This document shows positions 1 through 11,356 of a stretch of DNA of 64,000 nucleotides, piece by piece (position 1 is the first letter of the stretch; every line of letters starts with the position of its first letter). The position numbers and the translations under genes are program-made. The stretch is from Eustoma russellianum (lineage: Eukaryota > Streptophyta > Magnoliopsida > Gentianales > Gentianaceae). The stretch is from the NCBI GenBank assembly GCA_036186865.1, contig AP025040.1, positions 31,378,950 to 31,442,949 on the forward strand, in the 5' to 3' direction. The notes under the pieces are model-generated. The model saw only the letters and a list, made by a program, of their open reading frames with translations. It was not told the origin of the DNA and did not search any database.

Positions 1-2093
1 TCTAAAAATGAAATTAGCACGTTTAGAGTTTTAGAATTATTACACATTGATTTGTTTGGTCCTAGTCGTACTAGGAGTCTTGGTGGACGCCACTATGCAT
101 GTCCAATCATTGACGATTTTTCTCGCTATACATGGACTCTATTTCTTGCGAATAAAGATGATAGTGCCGTTGAGATTGCTAAACTAATAAAACAACTTGA
201 AAATGAATATGATTTGAATGTGAAAAAGATTAGAAGCGATAAAGGCGGTGAATTTAAAAATAAGGACATGATTGCTTTTTGCGAAGAAAAAGGTATTAAA
301 CACGAGTTTTCGCCACCTAGGACACCATAATTAAATGGAGTAGTAGAAAGAAAGAATAGGATACTACAAGAAATCTCTAGAACCATGTTGTGTGAAAATA
401 AGTTGCCTAGATTTTTGCGGGCTAAAGCCGTAAATTGTTCATGCTATATAGTTAATCGTTTGTCGATTAGAAAGAAAATAAGTAAAACTCCTTATGAAAT
501 AGTAAATGATTGCATGCCTAAAATTGATTACTTTCGTGTGTTTGGTTGTAAATGCTTTGTTTTGAATACAAAAGATAATCTAGATAAATTATAATCTAAA
601 TCAATTGAATGCATCTTTGCTGGATATTCTGTGAATTCTAAAGCATATAGATGTTATGATCCTATCACTAGACAAATTTTAGAATCTATTCATATGAAGT
701 TTAATGAATTTGGCGAGTTTGAAAAAGATAAAGAATATGACGATGATTTTGAACTAAAGCCTGTGTTAGATGATATAGAAGATAATGTCGTACATGATGA
801 ATCCAACACACTAGAAATGCATGATCACTTAGAAATGCATGAGAACTTAGAGAATAATCAACCAAGATGGCATAGGAATCACCCAAATGATCTCATTATA
901 GGCGATATAACTCAAGGTGTCCGACCACGTAGAAGAATAAATTTGGATGAAATAAACCAATTTCATGCTATGATATCCGAAATTGAACCTAAGAACGTTT
1001 TTGATGCCTTGAATGATTCTTTTTGGATTGATGCTATGCATGATGAATTAAATCAATTCATAAGAAATGATGTATGAGATTCATTGACACGACCACAAGA
1101 TAAGAAAATAATAGGCACAAGTGGGTCTTTAGAAACAAAATGAATGAAGAAGTTAAAGTTGTTAGAAACAAAGCAAGACTTGTAGCACAAGGATATAATC
1201 AAGAAGAAGGAATAGACTACGACAAAACATTTGCACCCGTAGCACGTTTAGAAGCTATACGATTATTACTTGCTATTGCTTGCATGAAAGATTTTAAACT
1301 CTATCAAATGGACGTAAAAAGTGCATTTTTAAATGGCTTTATACAAGAAGAAGTATACGTGAAGCAACCATCCGTTTTGAATATTTGAAATATCCCGATC
1401 ATGTGTACAAATTAAAGAAGGCACTATATGGTTTAAAACAAGCACCTAGGGCTTGGTATGATCGTTTTGCTACTTTGTTTTAGAAAATGGATTTAAAGAG
1501 ACATCATAGATAGCACCTTCTTCTTGAAATAAGATAAATCGGATTTACTTATCATTCAAATTTATGTTGATGACATTATTTTTGGATCTACATCTCATAA
1601 ACTTGTTGAAGAATTTGAAATTTGCATGAAATCCAAATTTGAAATGTCTATGGTTGGTGAATTGAATTACTTTCTTGGCTTGCAAATTAAACAAACTAGT
1701 AAAGGCATTCACATAAGTCAAGTTAAATATGTGAATGATATGATTAAAAAGTTCAATTTTGAGAACTTGAAACCATCCCCATCCCCTATGAGTGTCACCA
1801 CTAAGCTAGATAAAGATGAAAATTCACTCAAGAAATCTGTTGAATCTATTCTTTTCTTCATCTTGGAGTTGAGTTATGATTATCTTGAAGATTATATGGT
1901 GGTTTTATATTATGTTTCTCAAATGATGATATTATTGACAGTAGCGGGATATGTGACGGGTTGTGATGTCACATTCTATTTCTTTCTTGAAGATCTTCTT
2001 CTATATGTTATTGGAGTATATTTATCATCATATTTCAGAGAATTTAAAAGTGTTCAAGGTGTGAAAATGATCACTACATACAAGAAGAAATAG
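1..2093 (+). pseudogene. copia pol remnant: integrase core and reverse transcriptase
   Basis: The integrase core is visible from the first catalytic Asp (L-H-I-D, about 43-54), through S-D-K-G-G-E-F (second Asp, about 237-255), to V-V-E-R-K-N (catalytic Glu, about 340-360). The C-terminal integrase region F-G-C-K-C-F lies near 541-560. Reverse transcriptase begins near 1140 with K-A-R-L-V-A-Q-G, then the D-V-K-S-A-F-L-N-G motif near 1312-1340, L-K-Q-A-P-R-A-W-Y near 1432-1460 and the active-site Y-V-D-D at about 1564-1575. In-frame stops lie near 328, 592 and 1075, and frame changes near 1375 and 1480. After the S-P-M-S motif near 1785 the protein diverges and RNase H is not recognisable, so a deletion or replacement has occurred there. 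The family assignment is secure; no function is expected. Confidence 0.88.
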
Positions 2094-2098
2094 TGGGA

Positions 2099-3746
2099 AT
2101 TTTGGTGTTATATGTTGACATAATCTTGTCAACTATTATGTGTTGATTTCTTCTTCAAAAATCTGAGTTGTTATACATATATATGTGTTGAAAAACGTGT
2201 ATATTCAGGTGGATATGGTGTGTAATTCATTTTATAGCTTGATGACAAGTGGACCAACCAAAAAGAAGCTAGTTGGCAAAAATTGCCAACTAGGATTTTT
2301 CAAATGGTACACAACTGCTACATGGCTGGAATTGGCAGATTTGGTGAGTCAAAAGACAGCCTCACATGTCATATTCTTTTGCAAGGAGTTGAGTGGCTGG
2401 AATTGACAGATTTGGTGAGTCAAAAGGCAGCCTCACATGTCCTATTCTTTTGCAAGGAGTTGAGAGTATCATGGTGGTATTATCCCTTAGTATTATCTTC
2501 ATTTTTCAAGAAAATTCCAAGTCATTTTCGAAGGTAAAAATTCAGCCATGCTGAAAGTTTAAGGTGGACCAATCATTCTTCTATATGTTGCCAAGTGTAC
2601 AAGATGATTATGTAGCCAACCAATGATGTGAAGACAACTAGGACTTGATGATGAAGATGTTGACACATTGAAGTTCTTATCTTCAAGAGCCATTTCACAC
2701 TATAAGTAGGAGGCAAAGGTGAAGAAGAAGAACACACTTGAAGCTCACTTGAAAGCAATAGTTGATTTGTCTAGCTATCTTCTTCTTGTCATTCTTGTTC
2801 CATTCTTTGTAGCCAAGGTGTTCTTGTTGTATTTGTTGGAGAGCTACAGCCTCTTAAGCTTCATTTGTAAGATTGATTAGCCAATTCTATAAGGCTACAT
2901 CAATAGGTGGTAGAAGTGTTGAAACTAAGTGTTGCATAAAGGTGTTCATACAAGTCTTGAATAGGGTTGGTGTTTAACCCAAGATCAAGCTTGGTTCTTG
3001 TTGTAATTTGGTTCATACCATATTGAAATCCAAGGAAAGGTGTTCCTTGGGACTGGATTAGGTCTCATTGACCGAACCTGGATAAATTCTCGGTGCTCTT
3101 ATCTTGTTTTTACGTTTCTGTTTTCTGCCTATTTTTCACTGTAGTTTTCACACAACTTCTCACGTTTTGAAAAAAGAGCTAAACACTTTCAAAATTCGTG
3201 ATTTTTTGTGGCGTTATACTTTAGGCTGTTAGCTTTCATTTGCAACAAGAATCACTTGATTGGAGCAAGGGAAAGTTAGTCTTTCGATTGTTGCAAGATA
3301 ACTACTCCAATCTGGCTGCAATCTGACAGGGACTTTTAGAATCATAAACTAGACATCCTAAGGAGTGTTTTGACATAAAGTTCAACCTTTTTGGTTAAGT
3401 ATTCAAAGAGAAACACGTTTTTCAATTTCAGCAACATTCTGTCCAATTCTGTCTAGATTGACTATCTAAATCTTTTTATTTGTTTGAAGGGTCAAACGAT
3501 ATTATTTTTGTCTGATTTTTGGACAGACTCTTTGCAACACATTGAAGTTAAGTTCTGGAAATTTGCATATTTTTTGGAGTTGTGTACAAGGATTTCTGAA
3601 TTTTCCAAAAAGGGGTTCTGAATCAGAGGTGGTCTCAGATTCTGTTTTCAAAGGGAATTTTTATCAAGGATAGTAGTGTAATTTCTGCTAACCACTATTC
3701 ACCCTCCCCCCTCTAGTGGTGTTTATTGCAGGTGCATAGTCCAACA
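2099..3746 (+). repeat. 3' LTR of the first copia element
   Basis: The LTR follows a purine-rich stretch ending in agtgggaa. It ends with the pyrimidine-rich caccctcccccctctagtggtg block (3700-3720) seen near the 3' ends of other copia LTRs in this window, then tccaaca. No 5' mate is in view, so the start is inferred from the TGTTGG/CCAACA symmetry with one mutated base. It contains a 71-bp tandem duplication. Confidence 0.6.
2323..2463 (+). repeat. 71-bp tandem duplication inside copia LTR
   Basis: Two head-to-tail copies, 2323-2393 and 2394-2463, each begin tggctggaattg and end caaggagttgag, with only a few differences. Its position in the U3 part of an LTR would suit a duplicated promoter element, but this is inference. 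Confidence 0.85.
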
Positions 3747-4491
3747 ACTTTCACGACCATATGACATGAACCCTCGAACTACCATCACTGACACACCCAT
3801 TAGCTGTCGATATGATGAAGTTGAACAAGTAGAAAGTGCTGCATGATATGAATATAAGGAATTGGAATTTAGCTTAAGATATGGGTTAGTAATAAGATTG
3901 AACAACTGATGGACGTTTTAATATGGAATTAAGATAAGTTCAATTGTGACTTTATTTTTCTGCACTTTATACAATTATATGATACTTATGTTACTTTCAT
4001 TACTTGATACTTTATTTGTAAACAGAGACGTGTTATGTTTATTATTTATACTTGAATTTATTTTATCACCCCGTCTCCTATTCATGATCCATATGACAAA
4101 CCCGAGCATATATACTTGCTAGGAGATTCATTATCACTAATTGTTTATTTTTATCATATTGCAGAGCACGAGAGCCAGATTTGGATTTTATAGACGACGA
4201 GCCAAAGATAGGATACGTGTGAGGAGCTAATGGGCCCAGCTGATTTAGTTGTACTGATGTCTATTTCAGACATGTATTTAATCTTACGTACTGATAATAC
4301 TCTGATGTGTTCGGATTTAGAGATGATGTATGTTACATGTCGCTTATATTCTGTCTATTTTATTGTGCTTCTGTGATTTTGATACATGTTTATATCGACA
4401 TGCATATAAATGTTATCGATGCCTTGTACTTCTCGTTGTGGAGTACGGGGGGTGCACCGTACCAAGACCCTAGTCTTGGCTAGGCACTACA
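3747..4491 (+). repeat. Ty3/gypsy-type LTR fragment (3' end)
   Basis: The segment ends with gtacggggggtgcaccg, a paired ctagtcttgg block and ggcactaca. This closely parallels the end of the complete Tekay-type LTR at 41640-41712 (gctacggcgggtgcactgg ... ggcgctaca). Upstream, a gagccagat...gacgacgag segment near 4170 parallels 41370-41400. The left end abuts the copia LTR; the expected primer site does not follow the right end. It is best read as a solo or truncated LTR. Confidence 0.6.
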
Positions 4492-5542
4492 AGATCGATC
4501 GACATTATCCTGAATTCAAATTTTTATAGCCTTTGCAAATAAATCCAAGAAAGATTCAAAGTGTTTTCTCTCTCGAATCTTCATCAAATTGATTGTGGAC
4601 CTTCTCCCAATGTCTATAAAGCTATCTTGACTATTCTACACCTATCTAAACATCTCTAGGTTGCTATAAGTCATTGAATTCAAGTATACGGTGGTTGAAT
4701 ACAATTTGGATTTCTCCAAAGTAATTATTGGGTTAGAAGACTTTTATGGAGGCTCCAAAAACGAGATTCACAACTCTATATATCAGAGAAACTCAGATGG
4801 GACATTTACACACGTTCATCTTCTTCAAAGTTTCATCCCCCATTGTTGTAAAAAGCTTTGAAAGATGCAAAAGTGCTTAAAGCATATTAAGATCTTGGTA
4901 CTTATTGTCATTCTTGTATTATGATAGTAGAAGTCTAAGACAATAGAAACTAAACATATTTGATCTCTTTCTTGTGATTTGGACTTATTTGAAAGTGTAA
5001 CATCACTTCTTCCCCTAAACCTATGTGGTGAAATTTCCTTAAAGGAACGTTGTTGAAGCTGTGAAGAAGCAAGAAAAGGCTCTTGCTTGTAGTTGGCGTA
5101 CTAGTTGATGTCGCATAAATTGTTTGTACAATAGTTGTTGTTGATGTAGTCATTGTTGTATTAATTATTAGTACATGTGATGTTGTTATTCTTGTTCCTT
5201 GTTGAAGGTAATAAGAAAAGTTACTGTTGAAAAACCACTTATGAAACCAAATGGTAGTGGAATAGAATCAAAGAAAAATTATTAGTACAAGTGATGTTAT
5301 TCTTGTTCCTTGTTGAAGGCAATAAGAAAAGTTACTGTTGAAAAACCACTTATGAAACCAAATGGTAGTGGAATAGAATCAAAGAAAATTCGAACTACTC
5401 TAAATCTTGTGTCTCCATTCATTTTCCTTATTTTTTTAATGTTTGAGAGTATTTGAGTTGTGAGCCAAAATCAAGAAAAATACAAACCATATCTCAAGAC
5501 TCTATTCATCTCTCCTCTGTAGTGATTGTCACAGTCCTAGCA
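4492..5542 (+). repeat. probable 5' LTR of second copia element
   Basis: The segment immediately precedes a primer-site-like sequence and ends in cctagca. The left limit is set only by the end of the preceding gypsy LTR fragment, so it may be truncated. It includes a 114-bp tandem duplication and a TATA-like ctctatatatcag near 4778-4790. Confidence 0.5.
5163..5388 (+). repeat. 114-bp tandem duplication in copia LTR
   Basis: Copies 5163-5276 and 5277-5388 both run from aattattagtaca to gaatagaatcaaagaaaa. They differ by a 3-bp indel (tgttgttatt versus tgttatt) and single bases. Confidence 0.9.
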
Positions 5543-5544
5543 AC

Positions 5545-5557
5545 TGGTGCCAGACCT
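5545..5557 (+). other. primer binding site, degenerate iMet-tRNA type
   Basis: tggtgccagacct lies 2 bases after the LTR end. It resembles TGGTATCAGAGC, the complement of the initiator Met tRNA 3' end, with several changes. It fixes the LTR/internal boundary. Confidence 0.55.
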
Positions 5558-5606
5558 TAGCCTTGTTTGGTTGGCCAATTTTTGCATGTAACAAGGTGAT
5601 AGATCA

Positions 5607-8600
5607 TTGAAAAATATGACAATGACAACATCTACTTCTACTAGCTCAACTCCCAAACCATTCACTATATTCATAGCACCAAATACCAAAGTTCCTATAT
5701 TTAATGCATCTAGCTATTCTTTATGGAAATTTAGGATGAGTGTATATATGTGTATATGTGGTTATGACATATGGAGAATGGTCATAGAGGGAGTACCTCC
5801 ACTTACTAGGTTTGATGACAATAGGAGAATAGTCATGAATGAGTTGGATGACTACAATGATGAGGATAAGAATAATTTCTAGCTAGAAAACAAGACTCTT
5901 GAAATATTCCATGTCTCCCGTTCACACAAGGAGCTAATAATGGTTCAAGGAATCTTCTCCCCACATGAGGTATGGAAGAATCTTGAGGAGTCATGAAGCA
6001 ATGATCATCAATCAAACATAGTAGAAGACAATCATGACGATAGAAAAACAATGTGCCTTATAGATTTTTAATATGACAAAGAGGTATTTCTTTCAAGTTC
6101 CTCATTTGATAAATTACAAGATAAGTATACTTTTTTACATGAGGAATTTGAAAATCTTGCTCAAAAATAAAAGCATCTAAAAGCGAACTTAGGTCATGCA
6201 CATTAGATTAAGAGAATTTGCGCGACTCTTTTGTTTTGGTTTATCTAGAGCATAATGTCACCTTAGAGATGCACAAATATTTAAATCTAGAAAACATCGA
6301 GATTAAGAATAAATCTACTAAACTTGAAGAACTTCATACGATAACATGTGAGAAGGTTATCTATGAAAACCTCTCGGTAAGCTGAAAGCAGTCAATGGAA
6401 AATTCAACTTACGATTTAAATTTTCTACTACTTCAACTAAGATAAAATTGCCTAAGATAAAGGAGGCATCATTATGTTATTAGAAAGGTCAATAAGTCAT
6501 CTAAGCTGATGAAGAAGACCAAGCCTTCAAAGATTAGAAATGCATATTCATCTAATCTACTTCTTGTTTCTTTTGTAACAAAAAAAGACATGTGATTAGC
6601 ATATGTAAAGCTAAAAAAATATCTAAATTTTATTGGAGACCTAAAGGCAATACTTATGGATAAAGATTTGTCTAATGCAGGAGATTGAACCCATGGAGAA
6701 GGCAAAATAGAAACACCAAAGAGCTCATGAAAATGAATTGTTTAATCCATATACCTGGTAACAAGAATTTCTTTACCAAACTCTAGACAAAAGATGGCTT
6801 GGAAGTCCATTTCGGCAATGGAAGAGGCTAGACCTTCAAGTTAAAGGAGTTGATAATCTTCTAACTTTTTCTTTAGTCCTATAATATATATAAAAGGGAC
6901 ATGAGCTAATTTCATGAGTGTTATCCATTGGTATGACGATAATCTATAATCATTTTTTGAAAATAATAAAATATTTGCAAAAAAATGATAGTGGATTGAT
7001 ATTTTTGAAAGAAAACAAATGTTTAACTTACAAGGCTTTATTATGAAAACCCTTATGCCAAGTTGTTTGGTTTACCCATCACTTGGTAAATGACTTGAAT
7101 ATATTGCTTACAAAGTTCTTAAGAAATTTTGAAGGTACCAACTTATCAAAGTATTTATAAATCATGATGGCATATGTGATACTTAAATACTTACTAAATC
7201 CATGATAGGAAATACTTAAGTCCACCATTGAAATTAGAATATCAAACCTGTACAATTGTTTTATCGAAATATTGGTAGGAACGTCGTATATTTGTTATAG
7301 TATATGGTTAGTTTTCACCTTGATTTAGTTTGGTGGCTTGCTTCAGTTTTTGAAATTATTTGATTCTATTTTATTTGCTTGGGTATTTTTCTTGCTAGAA
7401 ATTATAATAAATCATTATAGTTTCTACAATGACTTGAGAATGAGAACGAAAACAACCATAGAATCAATCTTTTAGGAGAAATAGAATTTGGAAGCTTGAA
7501 AGAAATTCTAAGATATTTGTGAAATTATAGGATGTTTTTCACCACATCTTTGTATCTAAACTTCTAAAAAAATTGGATCGAGGAAAGTGAAATAAAATAT
7601 CTTTAGGGATAAGTTTCTCTTGAGATTTCTTTGTCGAAACACTTTTAAATGGAAGGGTTAAATGTTGGTTGATTATTAATAGGGTGTACTTAAGGAATAG
7701 TCTAATATGACTATCTATGAGCTTTGAAATGATAGAATCTCAGCTCTAAAATATCTTATGATGTTTGGTTGTAAGTTTTTCACAAATAACTCCAAAGATA
7801 TCTTAGAAAGACTTGATTTTTGATGAATGATAAATATGATCCTGTTGGAGAACAGGTCTTTTAATAACTTGAAAGATTCACCTAGGAAGGACTTTTATGT
7901 ATATTTGATGGTTCAAACATTTAGTTGATAAATGTTATTTGAACATTCATGATGATTAAAAGCAAAGAGAGAACCTCTAAGTTGTATGGATCCTTCAAGT
8001 TAAGATTAATTTGAGAAGACATAGAATTTGGTGGATCATCCAAGCTTTAGCTTAATTAAAAAGGAAACCAAATAAGGCAGACATTCTAATCATAGTTCTA
8101 GACTATTATTAACAAATGGATGAAACCTTTTTTTTGTCTTACAAAGTTAGAAGTTCTAATAATCCTTCTATGCTATATTTGTTCTATATTTGGTGTATAC
8201 ATTTCCATGTGTACAAGCCATATGTCAAGTTGATCATCTTGGATAAAAATATTCAAGAATGAATTTATGAAGCTCTATATTTCAAAGTTGAAGATCATGA
8301 TTAGTCAAATCATGTCTTCAAGATTTGAGCAACCTTTTATGACTTGAACCAAACTCCTATAGTTTCTTATGAGAGGTTAAGATATTCTCTTTTGAAAAAG
8401 ATTTCATAAAGAAAATTAGGCATCATATTCATCACCCATAAAAACTATAATGATCACCTTTTAGTTAATATCCATGTTGATATTATATTTGACTTTAGCA
8501 TAGAAATGTTTGTGAAAGGCTTGCACAAGATGATGCATAATAAGTTTGATGTGAGTATTATTACAAAAACTCAACTACTTTCTTTTGCTTCATAATATGC

Positions 8601-8831
8601 AAACTAAGAAGTAAATTTGACTCAACTAAGTGCAACAACAAAAATACTTACTTAAATGGAAAGTTGGAGGATGCTTGAAATATGATTATAAGCTCTAATG
8701 CTAAAGTTGGTAAAAAAAAAAAGCTGATATCAAATGGATGTAAAAGCAACTTACTTGAATGACATTATTCAACAGGAAGTATATGTAACTCAATCACTAG
8801 GATTTGAATATCATTGTTATCCAAATCATAT
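5607..8831 (+). pseudogene. copia gag-pol remnant
   Basis: An ATG at 5607 opens 91 codons typical of a copia Gag N-terminus: a Ser/Thr-rich leader, then a W-K-F-R-M motif and a W-x-x-V-I-E-G-V-P block near 5725-5800. A CCHC zinc knuckle is readable at about 6565-6608 (C-x2-C-x4-H-x4-C). An integrase C-terminal F-G-C-K-F-F motif lies near 7762-7780. Near 8738-8825 a reverse transcriptase block reads D-V-K-A-T-Y-L-N followed by E-V-Y-V-T-Q-S and F-E-Y. There are stops and frame changes from 5880 onward, so nothing is functional. Assignment rests on the order of these short motifs; the stretches between them are AT-rich and not individually identifiable. Confidence 0.65.
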
Positions 8832-9165
8832 CTGTTACGTGTTTTCGAAATGCATGATTTAAGTGTTACATGACATGCCTACATGATAAATATGCTTTAT
8901 ATGCTTATATATATTATTGATGTACTAACGTGCCATGAAGCGTTAAGGCTTAAATCATATGGCAAACATTTCCTGTGTTTATACTATTTTCAGGTACCAT
9001 GTTAAATGAACTAAACTAGTTCATTTAATGAAGTGCTTAAGGAGATGAACTAAACTAGTTAATTAAATAAAGTGCTTAAGGACAAATACTTCAAAAAGCC
9101 GATTTGACAACAAATTTGAAATGGAAAGTTCTACTCCACATTACATATACACACACACACGGTTG
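8832..9165 (+). repeat. family-T copia LTR fragment (5' end of LTR)
   Basis: The stretch carries the words cgaaatgcatgattta, catgaagcgtt, catatggcaaaca and attttcaggtacca in the same order as the LTR starts at 28157 (+) and at 33940 and 38184 (reverse strand). It also carries the palindrome aaatgaactaaactagttcattt (9004-9026), followed by an imperfect second copy. It interrupts the copia reverse transcriptase to its left and is itself cut by a LINE 3' end at the TA-rich repeat. Confidence 0.65.
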
Positions 9166-9189
9166 CATATATTTATATATATATATATA
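9152..9189. repeat. CA/TA microsatellite at a LINE tail
   Basis: acacacacacac followed by atatttatatatatatatata directly precedes the 3' end of a minus-strand LINE fragment. Similar TA tracts border other LINE tails in this window. Confidence 0.85.
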
Positions 9190-9855
9190 GGTGAAGGACG
9201 GGCGGTGTCGTCTGAGTATTTTATTAATATATACCCTCTCTTGTGGGGGGGAATACCGTGGTTACATGATTGCTTGCCTAAGGAGGGAGACTCTCCCAAA
9301 CGAGACAATACAAATATACGTAAACGCAGAATGAAAACAAAATACAATTAAGCAATAAACTATATCTAGACAAGACTAAGCTAATGAGATCCGATTTAGC
9401 AGGAGCACAGTGATGACAATGCAAAGTAGCACCTGAGCATCCGCTGCAACCCGATGCAAATGACAGCAGAAGGCTATGTTGGCAATGAGAGTACCTCAGA
9501 ACAAGCAGAAAGATATATGTTATACATCCAACAATATGCAAAGAAGGAAATGAATAAGAGCGTGCAACGGAGAAACAAGTACCCGTGTTGTCCATCACCA
9601 AAAAAGGTACGGGCAACAGTTAATGTATGGTGTTCCATCATATATCTCCATGAGCGATATATACAAATTCAGGATGGTCCATAGTCCTCAGCCAGAAAAA
9701 ACAAAGCAGTAAGCATCGGTGAATGAAATTAAGCAATGCCAAACATGAATGAAACAAGAAAAAATAAGAGCTTTTATCAGAATAGGATACCGGAAGAAAC
9801 AAATAATGTATTAAAGAAAGCAATGTAACTACAATAAATGGAAATCGAGACGAAA
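9190..9855 (-). mobile_element. LINE 3' end, 5'-truncated (B subfamily)
   Basis: Read on the minus strand, the terminal about 110 bp match the 3' end of LINE B at 21655-21775. Shared words include gacgggcggt.tcgtc, ttttattaatata, ggaataccgtggtta and the near-palindrome gggagactctccc. Only 3' UTR is present; RNase H coding is not found before the junction with the + strand LINE at about 9855. No gene. Confidence 0.75.
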
Positions 9856-9863
9856 AATCAATT

Positions 9864-10550
9864 GTGGCGGCAGCTGCCATTGCCATCCAAACGCAATTGC
9901 GAGAGAAGAATCATCGTATGTGCATATACAAATCACATATGGAAACATATACAAATCATACTTATGGTGATGGCGATCTTCCTGTATCAAAAATTTTTCA
10001 TCTCACACGGCAAGCGTGTTATGATTGGTCTTCGTCACTCTCGGGAACTACTCTGGCACAATATGTTCCCTCCCTCATACAGATTGGCTTCTCACCAATA
10101 CTTCGCTCTAAGCACATTACGACATTAAAATGGCAACTTCCTCCATCCGGCAAACTGAAACTGAATGTTGATGCTTCCGCTGGACAATCATACGCTACTG
10201 CTGGCTCTATCCTGCACGACTCTAATGGCCGAATGGTGGCAGCTCTATCATTTAGACTTCCGCTATTGTCTCCCTTGCGGGCTGAGCTACATGCTATTCT
10301 CTATAGCTTACTGTTCTTTGGACTCCTTCATAGGCGCTTGCTCGTTGAAACTGATTGTAGCCAGTTGCTACAACTGTCCAGTTCACATTTCCGGCTTTTA
10401 CCAGAATACGCGCGACTTCAAGCGTTGTTGGATATTATTATACTGATGAAGTCATACAGGTGCTCAGGACATAACCACAAAACCTTTATAGTTTCTCTCG
10501 TTGCCTGCATGGCTCTTGTGCAGGCAACTCCGGTACGTACAACGAGCAAC
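9864..10550 (+). pseudogene. LINE ORF2 C-terminus: RNase H-like domain, truncated
   Basis: The frame of 229 codons begins in the linker after the zinc-binding region. From about 10130 it reads W-x-L-P-P-S-G-K-L-K-L-N-V-D-A-S, the start of the plant LINE RNase H (RVT_3 type) with its first catalytic Asp. The acidic residues in R-A-E-L (second) and V-E-T-D-C (third) follow near 10280 and 10350. The domain is then lost: after about 10440 the frame enters sequence that belongs to the duplicated 3' UTR segment, and the final catalytic Asp with its N-x-x-A-D context is absent. The other LINEs here keep this region, so this copy is broken. No start codon of its own is meaningful because the copy is 5'-truncated. 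Confidence 0.8.
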
Positions 10551-10748
10551 TGATTGTAGCCAGTTGCTACAACTGTCCAGTTCACATTTCCGGCTTTTAC
10601 CAGAATACGCGCGACTTCAAGCGTTGTTGGATATTATTATACTGATGAAGTCATACAGGTGCTCAGGACATAACCACAAAACCTTTATAGTTTCTCTCGT
10701 TTCCTGCATGGCTCTTGTGCAGGCAACTCCGGTACGTACAACAACTAC
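10351..10748 (+). repeat. 199-bp tandem duplication in LINE ORF2/3' UTR
   Basis: Units 10351-10549 and about 10550-10740 start ctgattgtagccagttgc and run through the hairpin to ggtacgtacaac. I see one clear difference (gttgcctgca versus gtttcctgca). The near identity suggests a recent local duplication. Confidence 0.92.
10500..10528 (+). other. LINE 3' UTR hairpin 1
   Basis: gttgcctgca and tgcaggcaac form a perfect 10-bp stem with a 9-nt loop, followed by ctccggtacgta. A second copy lies at 10699-10727 with one base changed in the left arm (gtttcctgca). Confidence 0.85.
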
Positions 10749-10802
10749 TATTACGTTTTCCTTACTACTGCTTCATTGGAGTATTGCTTTGCTTTGTTCT
10801 CA

Positions 10803-10832
10803 GTTGCCCGTTGTTTTTGAACCACGGGCAAC
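10803..10832 (+). other. LINE 3' UTR hairpin 2
   Basis: gttgcccgt pairs with acgggcaac (9 bp), followed by cttggtacgtgg. It has the same arm start (gttgcc) and trailing ggtacgt as the hairpin at 10500. Confidence 0.85.
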
Positions 10833-11111
10833 CTTGGTACGTGGTTGGCGTCATTACTCTATCTAGCGTTATTTCCACATTACATACTTACGACTTTTCT
10901 TGCTGTTTGGTGCCGAGGAACACTGCTCACATCAAGTTCGCTACAGCGATGGGGATTCACCTTCTTACATCAACAGCAGCTTCGAAGGGACAATTTAACG
11001 ACTCTGGACAGGACTTCCACTCTCGGCCCAACGAACCATCGCAATCGGCTATCCTTGCATTACCAGACGCATTTACTATGTCTTAATGTTTTATACCCAA
11101 TTATATAAATA

Positions 11112-11182
11112 TGTACGCTTTTTCCTTCGCCAAGGTTTTATCCACAAGGGTGGTTTTACTTGGCAAGGTTTTAATGCGGCAT
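11112..11182 (+). other. conserved U-rich 3' UTR motif (+ LINE)
   Basis: The segment runs tgtacgctttttccttcg, ccaaggttttatcc, gggtggttttacttgg, caaggttttaatgcgg. CCAAG and CTTGG can pair. The same about 70-bp motif occurs in LINE A (11451-11520) and LINE C (17849-17917), both on the minus strand. Similar TTTTCC...AAGGTTTT blocks are familiar from plant retroelement 3' ends. Confidence 0.85.
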
Positions 11183-11261
11183 ATCGTATATAATTGGCAA
11201 CCATATCATCCATCGGCTTTAGTCTCTTTTGTTTGTTTCACATACTTTATGTACAATGGTT

Positions 11262-11280
11262 CCCTCTGCCATAAGTGAGG
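11262..11280 (+). other. LINE terminal stem-loop (+ LINE)
   Basis: ccctctgccataagtgagg: CCTC pairs with GAGG across a 10-nt loop. It lies about 40 bp before the A tail and is conserved in the other LINE tails here. Confidence 0.75.
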
Positions 11281-11356
11281 CTTGATTTTTAATAACATGC
11301 TCGCTTTTATTAAAAAAAATATATATTTTTAAAACGAAAGTTTTATTATGAAAAGC

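Larger units (their letters stand above)
1..3746 (+). mobile_element. Ty1/copia retrotransposon, 3' part, decayed, cut by window edge
   Basis: Domain order integrase then reverse transcriptase on the + strand defines Ty1/copia. The element enters from the left edge, so gag, protease and 5' LTR are not in view. The coding part ends near 1850, followed by about 250 bp with no recognisable RNase H, then an LTR from about 2099 to 3746. The LTR ends in CCAACA; its start reads TTTTGG where a TGTTGG mate would be expected, so the first bases are probably mutated. Stops and frameshifts show it is dead. Confidence 0.85.
4492..8831 (+). mobile_element. Ty1/copia retrotransposon, strongly decayed
   Basis: A probable 5' LTR (4492-5542), a degenerate iMet-type primer site, a gag start with zinc knuckle, and traces of integrase and reverse transcriptase follow in the order expected for copia on the + strand. 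Stops occur throughout. The internal region breaks off at about 8831 within the reverse transcriptase and is replaced by an unrelated LTR fragment, so no 3' LTR is present. Confidence 0.75.
9856..11319 (+). mobile_element. LINE, 5'-truncated, + strand, with 3' tail
   Basis: The copy starts in the ORF2 linker before RNase H and runs through a 3' UTR of about 770 bp to an A8 tail (11312-11319). The 3' UTR holds a 199-bp tandem duplication, three strong hairpins, a conserved U-rich motif and the terminal stem-loop. It sits head to head with the minus fragment on its left and tail to tail with LINE A on its right. Confidence 0.85.

Noticed and set aside
9190..11319. Minus and plus LINE segments head to head, suggesting a twin-priming inversion of one LINE
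   Set aside because: Both segments carry their own, different 3' ends (one with the gggagactctccc type, one with the U-rich motif and A tail), so they are two separate truncated insertions.
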